Part shown: positions 30,780 to 37,612 of the stretch, one piece after another
Layout of the letters: each line of letters starts with the position of its first letter
Position numbering within the stretch: position 1 is the stretch's first letter
From: Candidatus Peregrinibacteria bacterium
Lineage (GTDB): Bacteria; Patescibacteriota; Gracilibacteria; UBA1369; JABINC01
DNA length: 47,190 nucleotides
NCBI GenBank assembly: GCA_030700255.1
Contig: JAUYJN010000010.1
Location: 1 to 47,190, forward strand
Reading direction: 5' to 3'
Translations under genes and position numbers: made by a program
The notes under the pieces: generated by a model
Told to the model about the DNA's origin: nothing
The model's input: only the letters and a program-made list of their open reading frames with translations
The model's database searches: none

Positions 30780-32030
30780 TCAATCTTTACGAAATTTCGT
30801 ATACAAAAACTCGTTTTCACCTTCAAAATTCAACCACCATTCTTCAGGCTTGATCAATTCATCCGCAATCAAACCATTATGCGCATATTCATGATGTATT
30901 TTGCAAACTGGAATTATCGAATCATGCGTGCCGCCATTTTTAAATCGTACACGATGATGGAAATTTTCATAGGGCCTATTACAGCCGGGGTACTCACATT
31001 TCCCATTGCTTTTAGCCAAAATCTCTTTTTGAGTGCTTACTGGAACATAGCGATCAAAAAAACTTTTATCAATAATTTTGATTCTTGATCTTATGAAATT
31101 AATAATATGGTTACTACGCGACACTCCGCCCATCTCGTCTATTTTTTCTGCGCAGAAATTTTTGACAACACTAGTCTTTTGTCGTATTTCACCCTTCTCA
31201 CCACTTTTCTTAACAACTCGAACCCCATCTTTATCCAACCTAACACTATCATCAACTCCATTACCATCTATCTTACGCCCCCTGGCGCCAACTCCCAGAC
31301 TATTCAACTCTGCAAGCATTAGCCTCAAAGCTTGTTTCCCACTCAAATTAACGCCACTTTCTTTCTCATATTTTTTCTTCAATTGTAAAAACAAAAACTG
31401 CATCTCAGGATCTAGTGAAATAGTCATGGCTTCTTGCGTAGCCCTGCATTTTCCGAAATAAGACGTTCCAGACCAATTAGTCTCAACTTCATCCACAGTA
31501 TCATTATTTACCCTCGCTTCAGCGAATAGATCGTCTTCTACCAAAACCAAGGTCGATTGATCCATTTTAACTTTAGTTCGTAATTCTTTAGATAGTTCTT
31601 GCAAAGCAGGCATACTCATCTCCTTAACTCTTTTTGCAAACATTTCATCCGTTTCCGCAGTTGCAATCTTCGCAACCAGAGCCACTTTGTGCACACCCGC
31701 TGTGCGAATCGCTTCATACAAGAATGGTTTCCCATTGAGATTTTGATGCAATTTCAAAGTTTTTTCGACAACGCTGTGCGACAAGCCAGCATACCTCCCG
31801 GCGTATTCATATATGGTTCCACATTTATGTTCCTTATATATAGATTCATTGTAAATTTGCGGTAATATAGCCAAAAGCTCATAAGTTAGGCGATTCCTCT
31901 CACGCCCCAAAGCTGCAAATTTCATATGCAAACTTTTATGACTCTGTTTAGCATCAACTTCATTGCTTACATTTGTACAAGTATGCTCAACTTTACTTCT
32001 TACTGATTTTTCAATTTCAAATTTGCTCAT
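30780..32030 (-). CDS. HNH endonuclease with DUF222-like N-terminal part
   Basis: 416 aa. The helical N-terminal part (about 25-240) includes SLHMKFAALGRERNRLTYEL and EYAGRYAGLSHSVVEKTLKL, as in the DUF222/13E12-type HNH families. A variable linker (about 245-325) is followed by the nuclease core: C345 and C350, H358-H359, H369, C376, H379-H380 and H384 (CKIHHEYAH). These fit a zinc-bound beta-beta-alpha-metal HNH site that cuts DNA. Partial paralogs lie at both window edges. The linker contains the palindrome-derived VKNFCAEKID (289-298), also found in the remnant at 32249-32473. It ends in TGA, as do the left-edge paralog and one toxin-antitoxin pair. Biological role unknown; it may be a selfish or defence-related gene. 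Confidence 0.8.
   Translation of the reverse strand: MSKFEIEKSVRSKVEHTCTNVSNEVDAKQSHKSLHMKFAALGRERNRLTYELLAILPQIYNESIYKEHKCGTIYEYAGRYAGLSHSVVEKTLKLHQNLNGKPFLYEAIRTAGVHKVALVAKIATAETDEMFAKRVKEMSMPALQELSKELRTKVKMDQSTLVLVEDDLFAEARVNNDTVDEVETNWSGTSYFGKCRATQEAMTISLDPEMQFLFLQLKKKYEKESGVNLSGKQALRLMLAELNSLGVGARGRKIDGNGVDDSVRLDKDGVRVVKKSGEKGEIRQKTSVVKNFCAEKIDEMGGVSRSNHIINFIRSRIKIIDKSFFDRYVPVSTQKEILAKSNGKCEYPGCNRPYENFHHRVRFKNGGTHDSIIPVCKIHHEYAHNGLIADELIKPEEWWLNFEGENEFLYTKFRKD
31137..31180 (-). repeat. palindromic repeat copy A, encodes VKNFCAEKID
   Basis: The centre is TTTCTGCGCAGAAA, a perfect 14-bp palindrome flanked by A/T runs. It resembles copy B at 32414-32455 across about 40 bases. It is read in frame within the HNH endonuclease linker. 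Confidence 0.6.
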
Positions 32031-32248
32031 ATCAGGTAATCATTAAGTTAATTCTATGAATAAGATGTAATCAATAAATCTTATCAATTTCAAAAATATC
32101 ATAGCATACACTCACCATTTTGAATCAAGTAAAAACACTTAAAAACCCTCTCCAAAACGCCAAAATCTCAAATTCCCAGATGACAATTTTAAAAAATGTT
32201 TTACAGTGAGTACTGACTCACTTGCCGTTGGGTTGTACGGCTCAGATC
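32031..32248. other. intergenic stretch, no gene seen
   Basis: AT-rich DNA between the HNH gene and the DUF5665 remnant. On the minus strand, TTGATT followed after 19 bases by TATGAT with an upstream TG could be the HNH gene's promoter, but it is weak. No open frame resembles a protein. Confidence 0.3.
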
Positions 32249-32473
32249 TCACAAGAAACATTCAAGGCTTTGCGCCGTACCAACTAAGAAATTAATACCA
32301 AAAACTCTCCATGGCGAAGAAAGGAACTCTATATAATCACGCAACTCAGCTTTCTCGAGCTTCTTAGCCCTCCAGTCCACTAAACTGTAATCACGCAACA
32401 TTTCATAATGGCTGTCCAATTTTTCTGCGCCGAAATTTTTGACACTATATCTTTTATATTGCACAACGAACAA
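32249..32473 (-). pseudogene. truncated DUF5665-like membrane protein gene
   Basis: 74 codons. The segment LRDYIEFLSSPWRVFGINFLVGTA matches the DUF5665 pattern of a short helix, a P-R/W motif and the start of a membrane helix (NFLxGxARGLG in the family). The frame stops at TGA just where the hydrophobic helix should continue, and no other frame restores it. The 5' part contains the VKNFGAEKLD repeat, and the nominal start is only a TTG; an ATG at HYEM is another choice. It is best read as a decayed or interrupted gene. Homology is by memory of the family motif and is moderately confident. Confidence 0.45.
32414..32455 (-). repeat. palindromic repeat copy B, encodes VKNFGAEKLD
   Basis: It shares with copy A (31137-31180) AAAAGA, TAGTG, TCAAAAATTTC and GCGCAGAAAAA in the same order, with one 3-base length difference and few substitutions. 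The palindrome is broken at one base (TTTCGGCGCAGAAA). Confidence 0.6.
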
Positions 32474-32536
32474 GCTAGACGAATGAGTAGATAAGATGAA
32501 TAAATCTACCGTTAAACAACGGCGATAAAGTTATAT

Positions 32537-32590
32537 AAAAAGCGCTCGACGTCCATGGTACAAAGACCACTGACATGTCGAGCACTTTTA
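32537..32590. terminator. strong terminator after the pilin genes
   Basis: GCTCGAC is matched by GTCGAGC, with an inner pairing of GTCCATGGT against ACCACTGAC (7 of 9) around a 6-base loop, and A/T runs on both outer sides. It lies directly downstream of the second pilin gene on the minus strand and can act in both directions. Confidence 0.75.
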
Positions 32591-32649
32591 AATTTTTGCT
32601 ATGTTACATTTTTGTCATCACGACATATGAGTCGACGTGAACTAAATGG

Positions 32650-33141
32650 CTATTTCCAATAACCGTACACGTTGTCTTCACCGGTTTCAGTAGTTGCACC
32701 AACAAAAGATGGTGTAGCTATGAATACGCCGTCAGTCATGTATCCATCAGTGAATTTATCAGTTTCTGTATCAGCGACTACTATAAATCCATCAGAATAT
32801 TTACGGTAAGCGTATGAACCTGTTATTGGACCTGGAGTCCCACTGACAACATTGCCAGTTTGTGGATCTTGAGGGATAGTCCCTTTATCAAAATATGTAT
32901 CAATTCCAAGTGCATTAGGAGCGAGCGCTTGCCATGACCCATCTCCAGGATAAGTTTCATTATCCTGATTGTACATTTCTATAGCATTAGCTATATCTGC
33001 AACGTCAGAAACACGTTGCGCATCACGAGCTCTAGCCGGTCCGGACGTGATCTTAGGCAAGAACACAACCGCCAAAATCCCAATAATAGTAATGACGATC
33101 AGAAGCTCGATAAGCGAGAATCCCTTCAAGATTTTTTTCAT
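32650..33141 (-). CDS. type IV pilin-like protein
   Basis: 163 aa. A short basic leader MKKILKG precedes FSLIELLIVITIIGILAVVF, the class III prepilin signal: cleavage follows G7, the N-terminal Phe is methylated, and the Glu at +5 supports pilus assembly. The C-terminal domain is a small beta head with no cysteine pair. The helix and the ARARDAQRVSDVADIANAIE segment closely match the neighbouring pilin (33165-33728), so the two are duplicates. It is the last gene before a strong terminator. No prepilin peptidase is visible in the window. Confidence 0.9.
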   Translation of the reverse strand: MKKILKGFSLIELLIVITIIGILAVVFLPKITSGPARARDAQRVSDVADIANAIEMYNQDNETYPGDGSWQALAPNALGIDTYFDKGTIPQDPQTGNVVSGTPGPITGSYAYRKYSDGFIVVADTETDKFTDGYMTDGVFIATPSFVGATTETGEDNVYGYWK

Positions 33142-33164
33142 TTTATTTTAATTAAGAGTAAAAA

Positions 33165-33728
33165 TTAGTTTCTATTTTTGTATAGTATGTAAAAATTAGT
33201 ATCCGCACTAGTAGTTGTTGGACCTGTCAACGAATTAGCTGAACATAAAGTACTTTCAGTGCTATGGTCGAAGTAATTTGTAGTTGTTTTTGCATTCTCA
33301 GGGTTTGCAACTATTACGTAACCTTGATTAGACTGGCATGACTTGTAGTAATATCTGCCAAGAGTTGTGGTTGTGCCATAGGTACGGCCACTTGGGTCTA
33401 AAGGAATTGTATTATTATCAAAATATGTTTTGAGGGAAAGTCCTGGCTCAGAGGCGTCATGTATAGCACCAGTTACTAGAGGGAAACTCCCAGTATCCTG
33501 GTAGTAAAGCTCAAGTGCTAGTGCTATGTCAGACATATCTGCGATTCTCTGTGTATCTCTAGCCCGAGAAGGGCCAGAAGTTATAGAAGGTAAGAATGCT
33601 ACGGCCAAAATGCCGATGATCGTTATTACGATTAGGAGTTCGATAAGCGAGAATGCCCTGCGACGCGTGAACGAAGTGAACTTGCGTTGCAAAATAGGGT
33701 GCGAAGCATCTTTGTTAGTGATTTTCAT
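33165..33728 (-). CDS. type IV pilin-like protein with long leader
   Basis: 187 aa. The prepilin motif is RRRAFSLIELLIVITIIGIL, so the leader from the ATG at 33728 is about 25 residues (MKITNKDASHPILQRKFTSF...), much longer than usual. A TTG at residue 13 would give a normal-length leader. The residue before Phe is Ala rather than Gly, which prepilin peptidases tolerate less often. The head carries two cysteines (C in YYYKSCQ and STLCSAN) that probably form the pilin disulfide. It shares the promoter at 33774-33803 with the pilin that follows 23 bases downstream. Confidence 0.85.
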   Translation of the reverse strand: MKITNKDASHPILQRKFTSFTRRRAFSLIELLIVITIIGILAVAFLPSITSGPSRARDTQRIADMSDIALALELYYQDTGSFPLVTGAIHDASEPGLSLKTYFDNNTIPLDPSGRTYGTTTTLGRYYYKSCQSNQGYVIVANPENAKTTTNYFDHSTESTLCSANSLTGPTTTSADTNFYILYKNRN

Positions 33729-33773
33729 GGTCCAGATTGTTAAATTTTATTTTTATTTTTGAAATCAAAGGGC

Positions 33774-33803
33774 AGTATAGCTCATTTGCTTTATATACGT
33801 CAA
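33774..33803 (-). promoter_or_regulatory. pilin promoter
   Basis: Minus strand: TTGACG (33803-33798), 18-base spacer, TATACT (33779-33774), about 45 bases before the pilin ATG. It lies just after the RelE stop, so the pilins have their own promoter apart from pilB-pilC. Confidence 0.65.
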
Positions 33804-33808
33804 ATAAA

Positions 33809-34081
33809 TCAGTCTTCGTAGATCGCATGCGTCCCGACGCTGGCGAAAAGTATATCACCATTGTCGCACGGTTTGAAAATTATTCTATATTGCATATCGA
33901 CGGAAATACTCCAAGCGCCAAAAAGTTTACCTTTTAATTTATGTACTCTAAGCGACGGGTGGAACGAATTATTTTTAAAAAGCGTTTCCGCTTTAACAGC
34001 CTTTTTTTGGATATGTACAGGTAAATTTAAAAATTCTTTTTCGAATCCTTCATCGTAATAAATATTTCTTACCTTCATCAT
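33809..34081 (-). CDS. RelE/ParE-family toxin
   Basis: 90 aa, the usual length for the family. EKEFLNLPVHIQKKAVKAETLF is the two-helix start. LRVHKLKGKLFGAWSISVDMQYRIIF and DILFASVGTHAIYED are the beta-sheet parts with the Arg and His/Tyr positions typical of ribosome-dependent mRNA interferases. It starts 7 bases after the antitoxin and is paralogous to the toxin at 43965-44222 (shared HKLKG and VGTH). It ends in TGA. Confidence 0.85.
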   Translation of the reverse strand: MMKVRNIYYDEGFEKEFLNLPVHIQKKAVKAETLFKNNSFHPSLRVHKLKGKLFGAWSISVDMQYRIIFKPCDNGDILFASVGTHAIYED

Positions 34082-34088
34082 TTTCCAG

Positions 34089-34313
34089 TCACATTAAATC
34101 CGCGAGACTTTTTAGAATTTTAGTCTTTCCTTCTTTATAATTTTTTTCAGCCTCCTTTATTCTTTCAAGCAGCTCATCCTCTGAAATCATCTTTTGTTCC
34201 AGGTCAATGGTATAGAGTACGTATGAACTTATGGAAAGCCCCATTTTCTTGGCGCGTCTTTCTATCTCTTTTTTCTTATCGGGAGGTAGGGATACATTTA
34301 ATATTGCTCGCAT
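34089..34313 (-). CDS. ribbon-helix-helix antitoxin
   Basis: 74 aa. MRAILNVSLPPDKKKEIERRAKKMGLSISSYV is an RHH/CopG-type DNA-binding strand-helix-helix. The C-terminal helix (DELLERIKEAEKNYKEGKTK) should wrap the toxin. It precedes relE on the same strand and shares MR-ILN-S-P with the antitoxin at 43743, so the two systems are duplicates. An 11-bp tandem repeat upstream is its probable operator. Confidence 0.85.
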   Translation of the reverse strand: MRAILNVSLPPDKKKEIERRAKKMGLSISSYVLYTIDLEQKMISEDELLERIKEAEKNYKEGKTKILKSLADLM

Positions 34314-34331
34314 AAGTGTATAATTAAAAAC

Positions 34332-34353
34332 TGTATTACAATTGTATTACAAT
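34332..34353. promoter_or_regulatory. tandem 11-bp operator of the first toxin-antitoxin pair
   Basis: TGTATTACAAT occurs twice with no gap, one helical turn apart (ATTGTAATACA on the coding strand), about 20 bases before the antitoxin start. RHH antitoxins autorepress through such repeated short sites. The same TGTAATAC motif occurs before the second system. Confidence 0.65.
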
Positions 34354-34378
34354 CCTACTAATTTAGTCAATATTTACT

Positions 34379-35596
34379 TTACAGTGTGTCAGCCAAATCT
34401 GTAAGTGACATGATAGGCTGCATGATAGCCATGACGAGAAGTCCGACAGAAACACCGAGGATGATCAAGATAAGTGGCTCCATTAACTTAGAAATCCCTT
34501 GAGTCATTATTTCGATTTCATTGTCATAGTAGTCGGCGATTTTATCCATTACATTTGAGAGCTCGGCGTTTTGTTCACCGATTGCGACCATACTTACGAT
34601 GAGAGATGGGAAAAGTTTTTCGTTCCCACTCAAGTTCTCGCCGAGCGGTATACCTTTTGCAACATCGTCTGCAGCGATCAATATACGTTTTCTGTAAACT
34701 TCATTACCAACCGCCTCCGCATCGATTTGCAAAGCTTTTACTATCGAGACTCCACTTGAAATAAGTGCACTGAGAGTACGTGCGAATTTGGCTATAGCCA
34801 TCATTCGAAATAACTTTCCGAAAATAGGTAAATTTATTAAGAAAATATCAAAGTACCATTGGCCTAGAGGCGTTTTTTTGAGTACTTTTAGGCCGAATAT
34901 GGCAGCGGCCAGTCCAATAAGTAAAAACATCCAATAGCTTTGCATAAACCCGGAAAACGCAATAAGTCCTCTAGTTATAGGTGGGAGCGTTAGTCCCGCA
35001 TCCGTAAATACAGTTCCAATACGTGGGATTACCAAAATCATCATAAGACTCATAACTATTCCAAGAATACTCATAACTACTATAGGGTAGATCATCGCAC
35101 CTTTCATTCTTGAGTTTAATTTTGTATTTTTTTCTGTCTCGTGATTTATCTTTTCAAAAATTTCATTCAATTTACCGGAAGCTTCTCCAGCATGAACCAT
35201 ACCTGTCTGAGAGGCATTGAAAACATTTGGAAAATCCTCCATAGCAGCTGAGAGCTTTTTACCTTTCTCTATACGTTTTGCGAGCCCGAGCGTGATTTTG
35301 CGTAGTCTTACATTTTTTATTTCATTTGCAATTGTGCGTAATGCTTTGGTTATAGGTACTCCGGCATTTAACGTCACAGAAAGAAGTTGGAAGAAAGTCA
35401 TCTTCTCCTTCATCTTTATAGTGGTCATTGATTTCATCCAATCATCGAGTCGTCGATATGAATCTATAAAAAAATTACCGGTAAGTTCTATATAAAGGTC
35501 TTCATCAAATTTTTGAGTAGAGTTTTTGTCACCGGACCCTCCGATTTCAAATAAAATCTCTTCTCCTACCGGATTGTTTAGTACTTCTTGTGACAT
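34379..35596 (-). CDS. pilC: type IV pilus inner-membrane platform protein
   Basis: 405 aa, normal for PilC/GspF. It has two T2SSF domains, each starting with a cytoplasmic helical bundle (FFQLLSVTLNAGVPITKALR at about 68 and FARTLSALISSGVSIVKALQ at about 271), and membrane helices near residues 167-190, 217-238 and 375-395. It forms the platform on which the PilB ATPase acts. It lies 15 bases after pilB on the same strand and is separated from the pilin genes by a toxin-antitoxin pair. Confidence 0.92.
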   Translation of the reverse strand: MSQEVLNNPVGEEILFEIGGSGDKNSTQKFDEDLYIELTGNFFIDSYRRLDDWMKSMTTIKMKEKMTFFQLLSVTLNAGVPITKALRTIANEIKNVRLRKITLGLAKRIEKGKKLSAAMEDFPNVFNASQTGMVHAGEASGKLNEIFEKINHETEKNTKLNSRMKGAMIYPIVVMSILGIVMSLMMILVIPRIGTVFTDAGLTLPPITRGLIAFSGFMQSYWMFLLIGLAAAIFGLKVLKKTPLGQWYFDIFLINLPIFGKLFRMMAIAKFARTLSALISSGVSIVKALQIDAEAVGNEVYRKRILIAADDVAKGIPLGENLSGNEKLFPSLIVSMVAIGEQNAELSNVMDKIADYYDNEIEIMTQGISKLMEPLILIILGVSVGLLVMAIMQPIMSLTDLADTL

Positions 35597-35611
35597 TGTT
35601 TGGATTAGTTA

Positions 35612-36913
35612 TTATCCGGACGTATCTGGAGTGGTATTGTTGGTTGGTTCTATGTCTACCTGCACATGTCGCGCTACTCGGTACACTTCTTCGAGTGAAG
35701 TAAGTCCTTGTAGAGCTTTGATAACCCCACTTTGTTCTAGGGTAAGCATACCTTCTTTCATTGCGGTTTTTTGCATGTCGAGTGTATTTGCTCCTGCGAT
35801 AACCATTCGCTTAAGATCATTTGTCATAGTCATCAATTCATATATTCCGGCTCGTCCTTTGTAACCTATATTTCCACATTGTTCACATCCGCGAGGCCCA
35901 TAAAAAACTCTTTCCGGTGGTACGTCTCCTACTGAATGAACATTTATAGTTTGGAGCGCTTCATTTACCATCGAGAGTGTAGTTGGATCGATTTCGATTT
36001 GTTGCTTACAATTCTGACAAAGTTTACGTACAAGTCTTTGAGAGATAATTGTGTTAATAGTTGCTGTAAGTAAGAACGGTGGAACACCCATATTTAATAT
36101 ACGAGTTAAAGTTTCAACCGCACTATTTGTATGGATAGTAGATAATACAAGATGTCCTGTAAGTGAGGCCTCAATCGCAATATTTACAGTTTCTTTATCA
36201 CGGATTTCCCCAACCATTATGATGTCAGGATCCTGACGTAAAGCGGTACGAAGTCCACTTGCAAACGTATAATCAATCTCAGAATGAGTTTGACTTTGGT
36301 TTAGTCCATCCATTTGGATTTCCACCGGATCTTCGATTGTTAGGATATTTACTTCCGGTTTATTTAATATGTTTAAACAAGAATAAAGTGTAGTTGTTTT
36401 ACCGGAACCGGTAGGCCCTGTTGTTAGTATGATTCCATTTGGTAGTTCTAGTGCTTTGCGGAGCAAAGCAAAGCTCGAGCCTTCGAGTCCTAGTTCTTCA
36501 AGACTTGGAATATTTCTAGATTCAGATTGAATACGCATTACGATCTTTTCACCGTTTATAGTAGGTAAAGTTGAAATACGTAGATCCATTTCTTGATTAT
36601 CTTCCGTAGTGACGTGAGCTCGCCCATCTTGTGGAATACGTTGCTCATCAATTTTTAAATTCGACATAATTTTGATACGTGAAACGACAGCCGGATGAAT
36701 ATTATGTGGATATTCAACAACTCTACGTAGAACTCCGTCCACACGATATCTCATACGAATTGTATTTTTTGAAGGTTCTATATGTATATCTGAAGATCTC
36801 ATCTCGATTGCATACGCAATAGCACTCATCACTAGTTGCGGAATATTACCCGCAATAATCGAATTCTGCAGTTGCTGTATTCTGGATGTTGTATCTACTT
36901 GAACTGTATCCAT
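35612..36913 (-). CDS. pilB: type IV pilus extension ATPase, short N-terminus
   Basis: The ATG at 36913 gives 433 aa. A GTG at 36964 would add 17 residues but lies in a hairpin-rich spacer. Motifs are complete: DIHIEP at 42-47, Walker A GPTGSGKT at 166-173, Asp box LTIEDPVE at 191-198, Walker B DPDIIMVGEIRD at 228-239, His box STIHTNS at 258-264, and a zinc site C299/C302 with C343/C346. The zinc site marks an extension ATPase of the PilB/GspE type rather than PilT. The protein lacks the ~130-residue N-terminal (MshEN/N1) domain usually present. It is followed by pilC. Confidence 0.9.
   Translation of the reverse strand: MDTVQVDTTSRIQQLQNSIIAGNIPQLVMSAIAYAIEMRSSDIHIEPSKNTIRMRYRVDGVLRRVVEYPHNIHPAVVSRIKIMSNLKIDEQRIPQDGRAHVTTEDNQEMDLRISTLPTINGEKIVMRIQSESRNIPSLEELGLEGSSFALLRKALELPNGIILTTGPTGSGKTTTLYSCLNILNKPEVNILTIEDPVEIQMDGLNQSQTHSEIDYTFASGLRTALRQDPDIIMVGEIRDKETVNIAIEASLTGHLVLSTIHTNSAVETLTRILNMGVPPFLLTATINTIISQRLVRKLCQNCKQQIEIDPTTLSMVNEALQTINVHSVGDVPPERVFYGPRGCEQCGNIGYKGRAGIYELMTMTNDLKRMVIAGANTLDMQKTAMKEGMLTLEQSGVIKALQGLTSLEEVYRVARHVQVDIEPTNNTTPDTSG
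36453..36469. repeat. triloop hairpin inside pilB
   Basis: GCTTTGC, loop GGA, GCAAAGC: a perfect 7-bp stem in the codons for ALLRKAL. The same GCAAAGC/GCTTTGC arms occur in the spacer upstream of pilB. Confidence 0.5.
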
Positions 36914-36979
36914 ATATTTATTTGGTTGCGCTTCGCGCGCTTTATTTGGCAAAGCAAGTTTCACGCTTTGCCATGTATG
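36914..36979. repeat. hairpins in the pilO-pilB spacer
   Basis: GGCAAAGC (36948-36955) pairs with GCTTTGCC (36965-36972) around 9 bases, next to GCGCTTCGCGC (36928-36938), another inverted repeat with a 3-base loop. The structures sit between two co-transcribed pilus genes and could affect RNA stability or pilB translation. Confidence 0.5.
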
Positions 36980-37612
36980 TTAATTTCCTTCTTCCGGTGC
37001 GTTTTGATTTTGATAGTAGATGTTTAACGAAACTCTATAATCATATAGTCGATTGTTTCGATCATCTTCACGGAACGTTACATCTATAGATTTAATATCC
37101 ATTACTCGGATGTTACTTTGAATCGCTCCGGAGTTTTCAACGTAGCGTAAGAAATTCATAAAATTCGTTTTCGAACTTGTAATACTCATGCTAACCGGGA
37201 TTACGTAGTAACCATCATTTGGAGATGGGTTTCCATAAACCATACTTTTTAAAAATATTTCATTTGAAAGGAAATTATTTCTGAAGAAGTAGTCGTCAAC
37301 AAATCTTGTGAAATTTGTTTTTTCAGCATCAAGTGGAAATACTTTTTGTAATTCAAATAAATGCTCATTACGTCTATCGGTAAATAATTCTGTTTTGCTT
37401 GCGAAGTCTACGCTCGCATCACTTAATTTTTTTGTAAGAGTTTCTTCAACTTGTTCAAAACCCAGTACGCTTGCTTTTACATCAGAAAGCTCCGAATAAT
37501 ATCCGAATGAAAAGTACCCGGTAACAATAAGTAAAATAATACTTAAAATTAGAAAGAATTTATCATTCTTTTCATAAAGTTGTTTGAGTTTTGGATTTAT
37601 TTGACTTGTCAT
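36980..37612 (-). CDS. PilO-like type IV pilus alignment protein
   Basis: 210 aa with a short cytoplasmic start, one membrane helix at about 19-38 (FFLILSIILLIVTGYFSFGY), a coiled coil (about 40-80), and a C-terminal ferredoxin-like domain with YVIPVSMSITSSKTNFMNFLRYVEN, matching the PilO pattern. In pilus machines PilO pairs with PilN to link PilM to the outer parts. It starts exactly where the PilN-like gene stops (1-base overlap) and precedes pilB. Confidence 0.75.
   Translation of the reverse strand: MTSQINPKLKQLYEKNDKFFLILSIILLIVTGYFSFGYYSELSDVKASVLGFEQVEETLTKKLSDASVDFASKTELFTDRRNEHLFELQKVFPLDAEKTNFTRFVDDYFFRNNFLSNEIFLKSMVYGNPSPNDGYYVIPVSMSITSSKTNFMNFLRYVENSGAIQSNIRVMDIKSIDVTFREDDRNNRLYDYRVSLNIYYQNQNAPEEGN

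Noticed and set aside
36913-36964. GTG start adding 17 residues to PilB
   Set aside because: The extension lies in hairpin-forming spacer DNA and is not family-like; the ATG at 36913 is preferred, though not proven.
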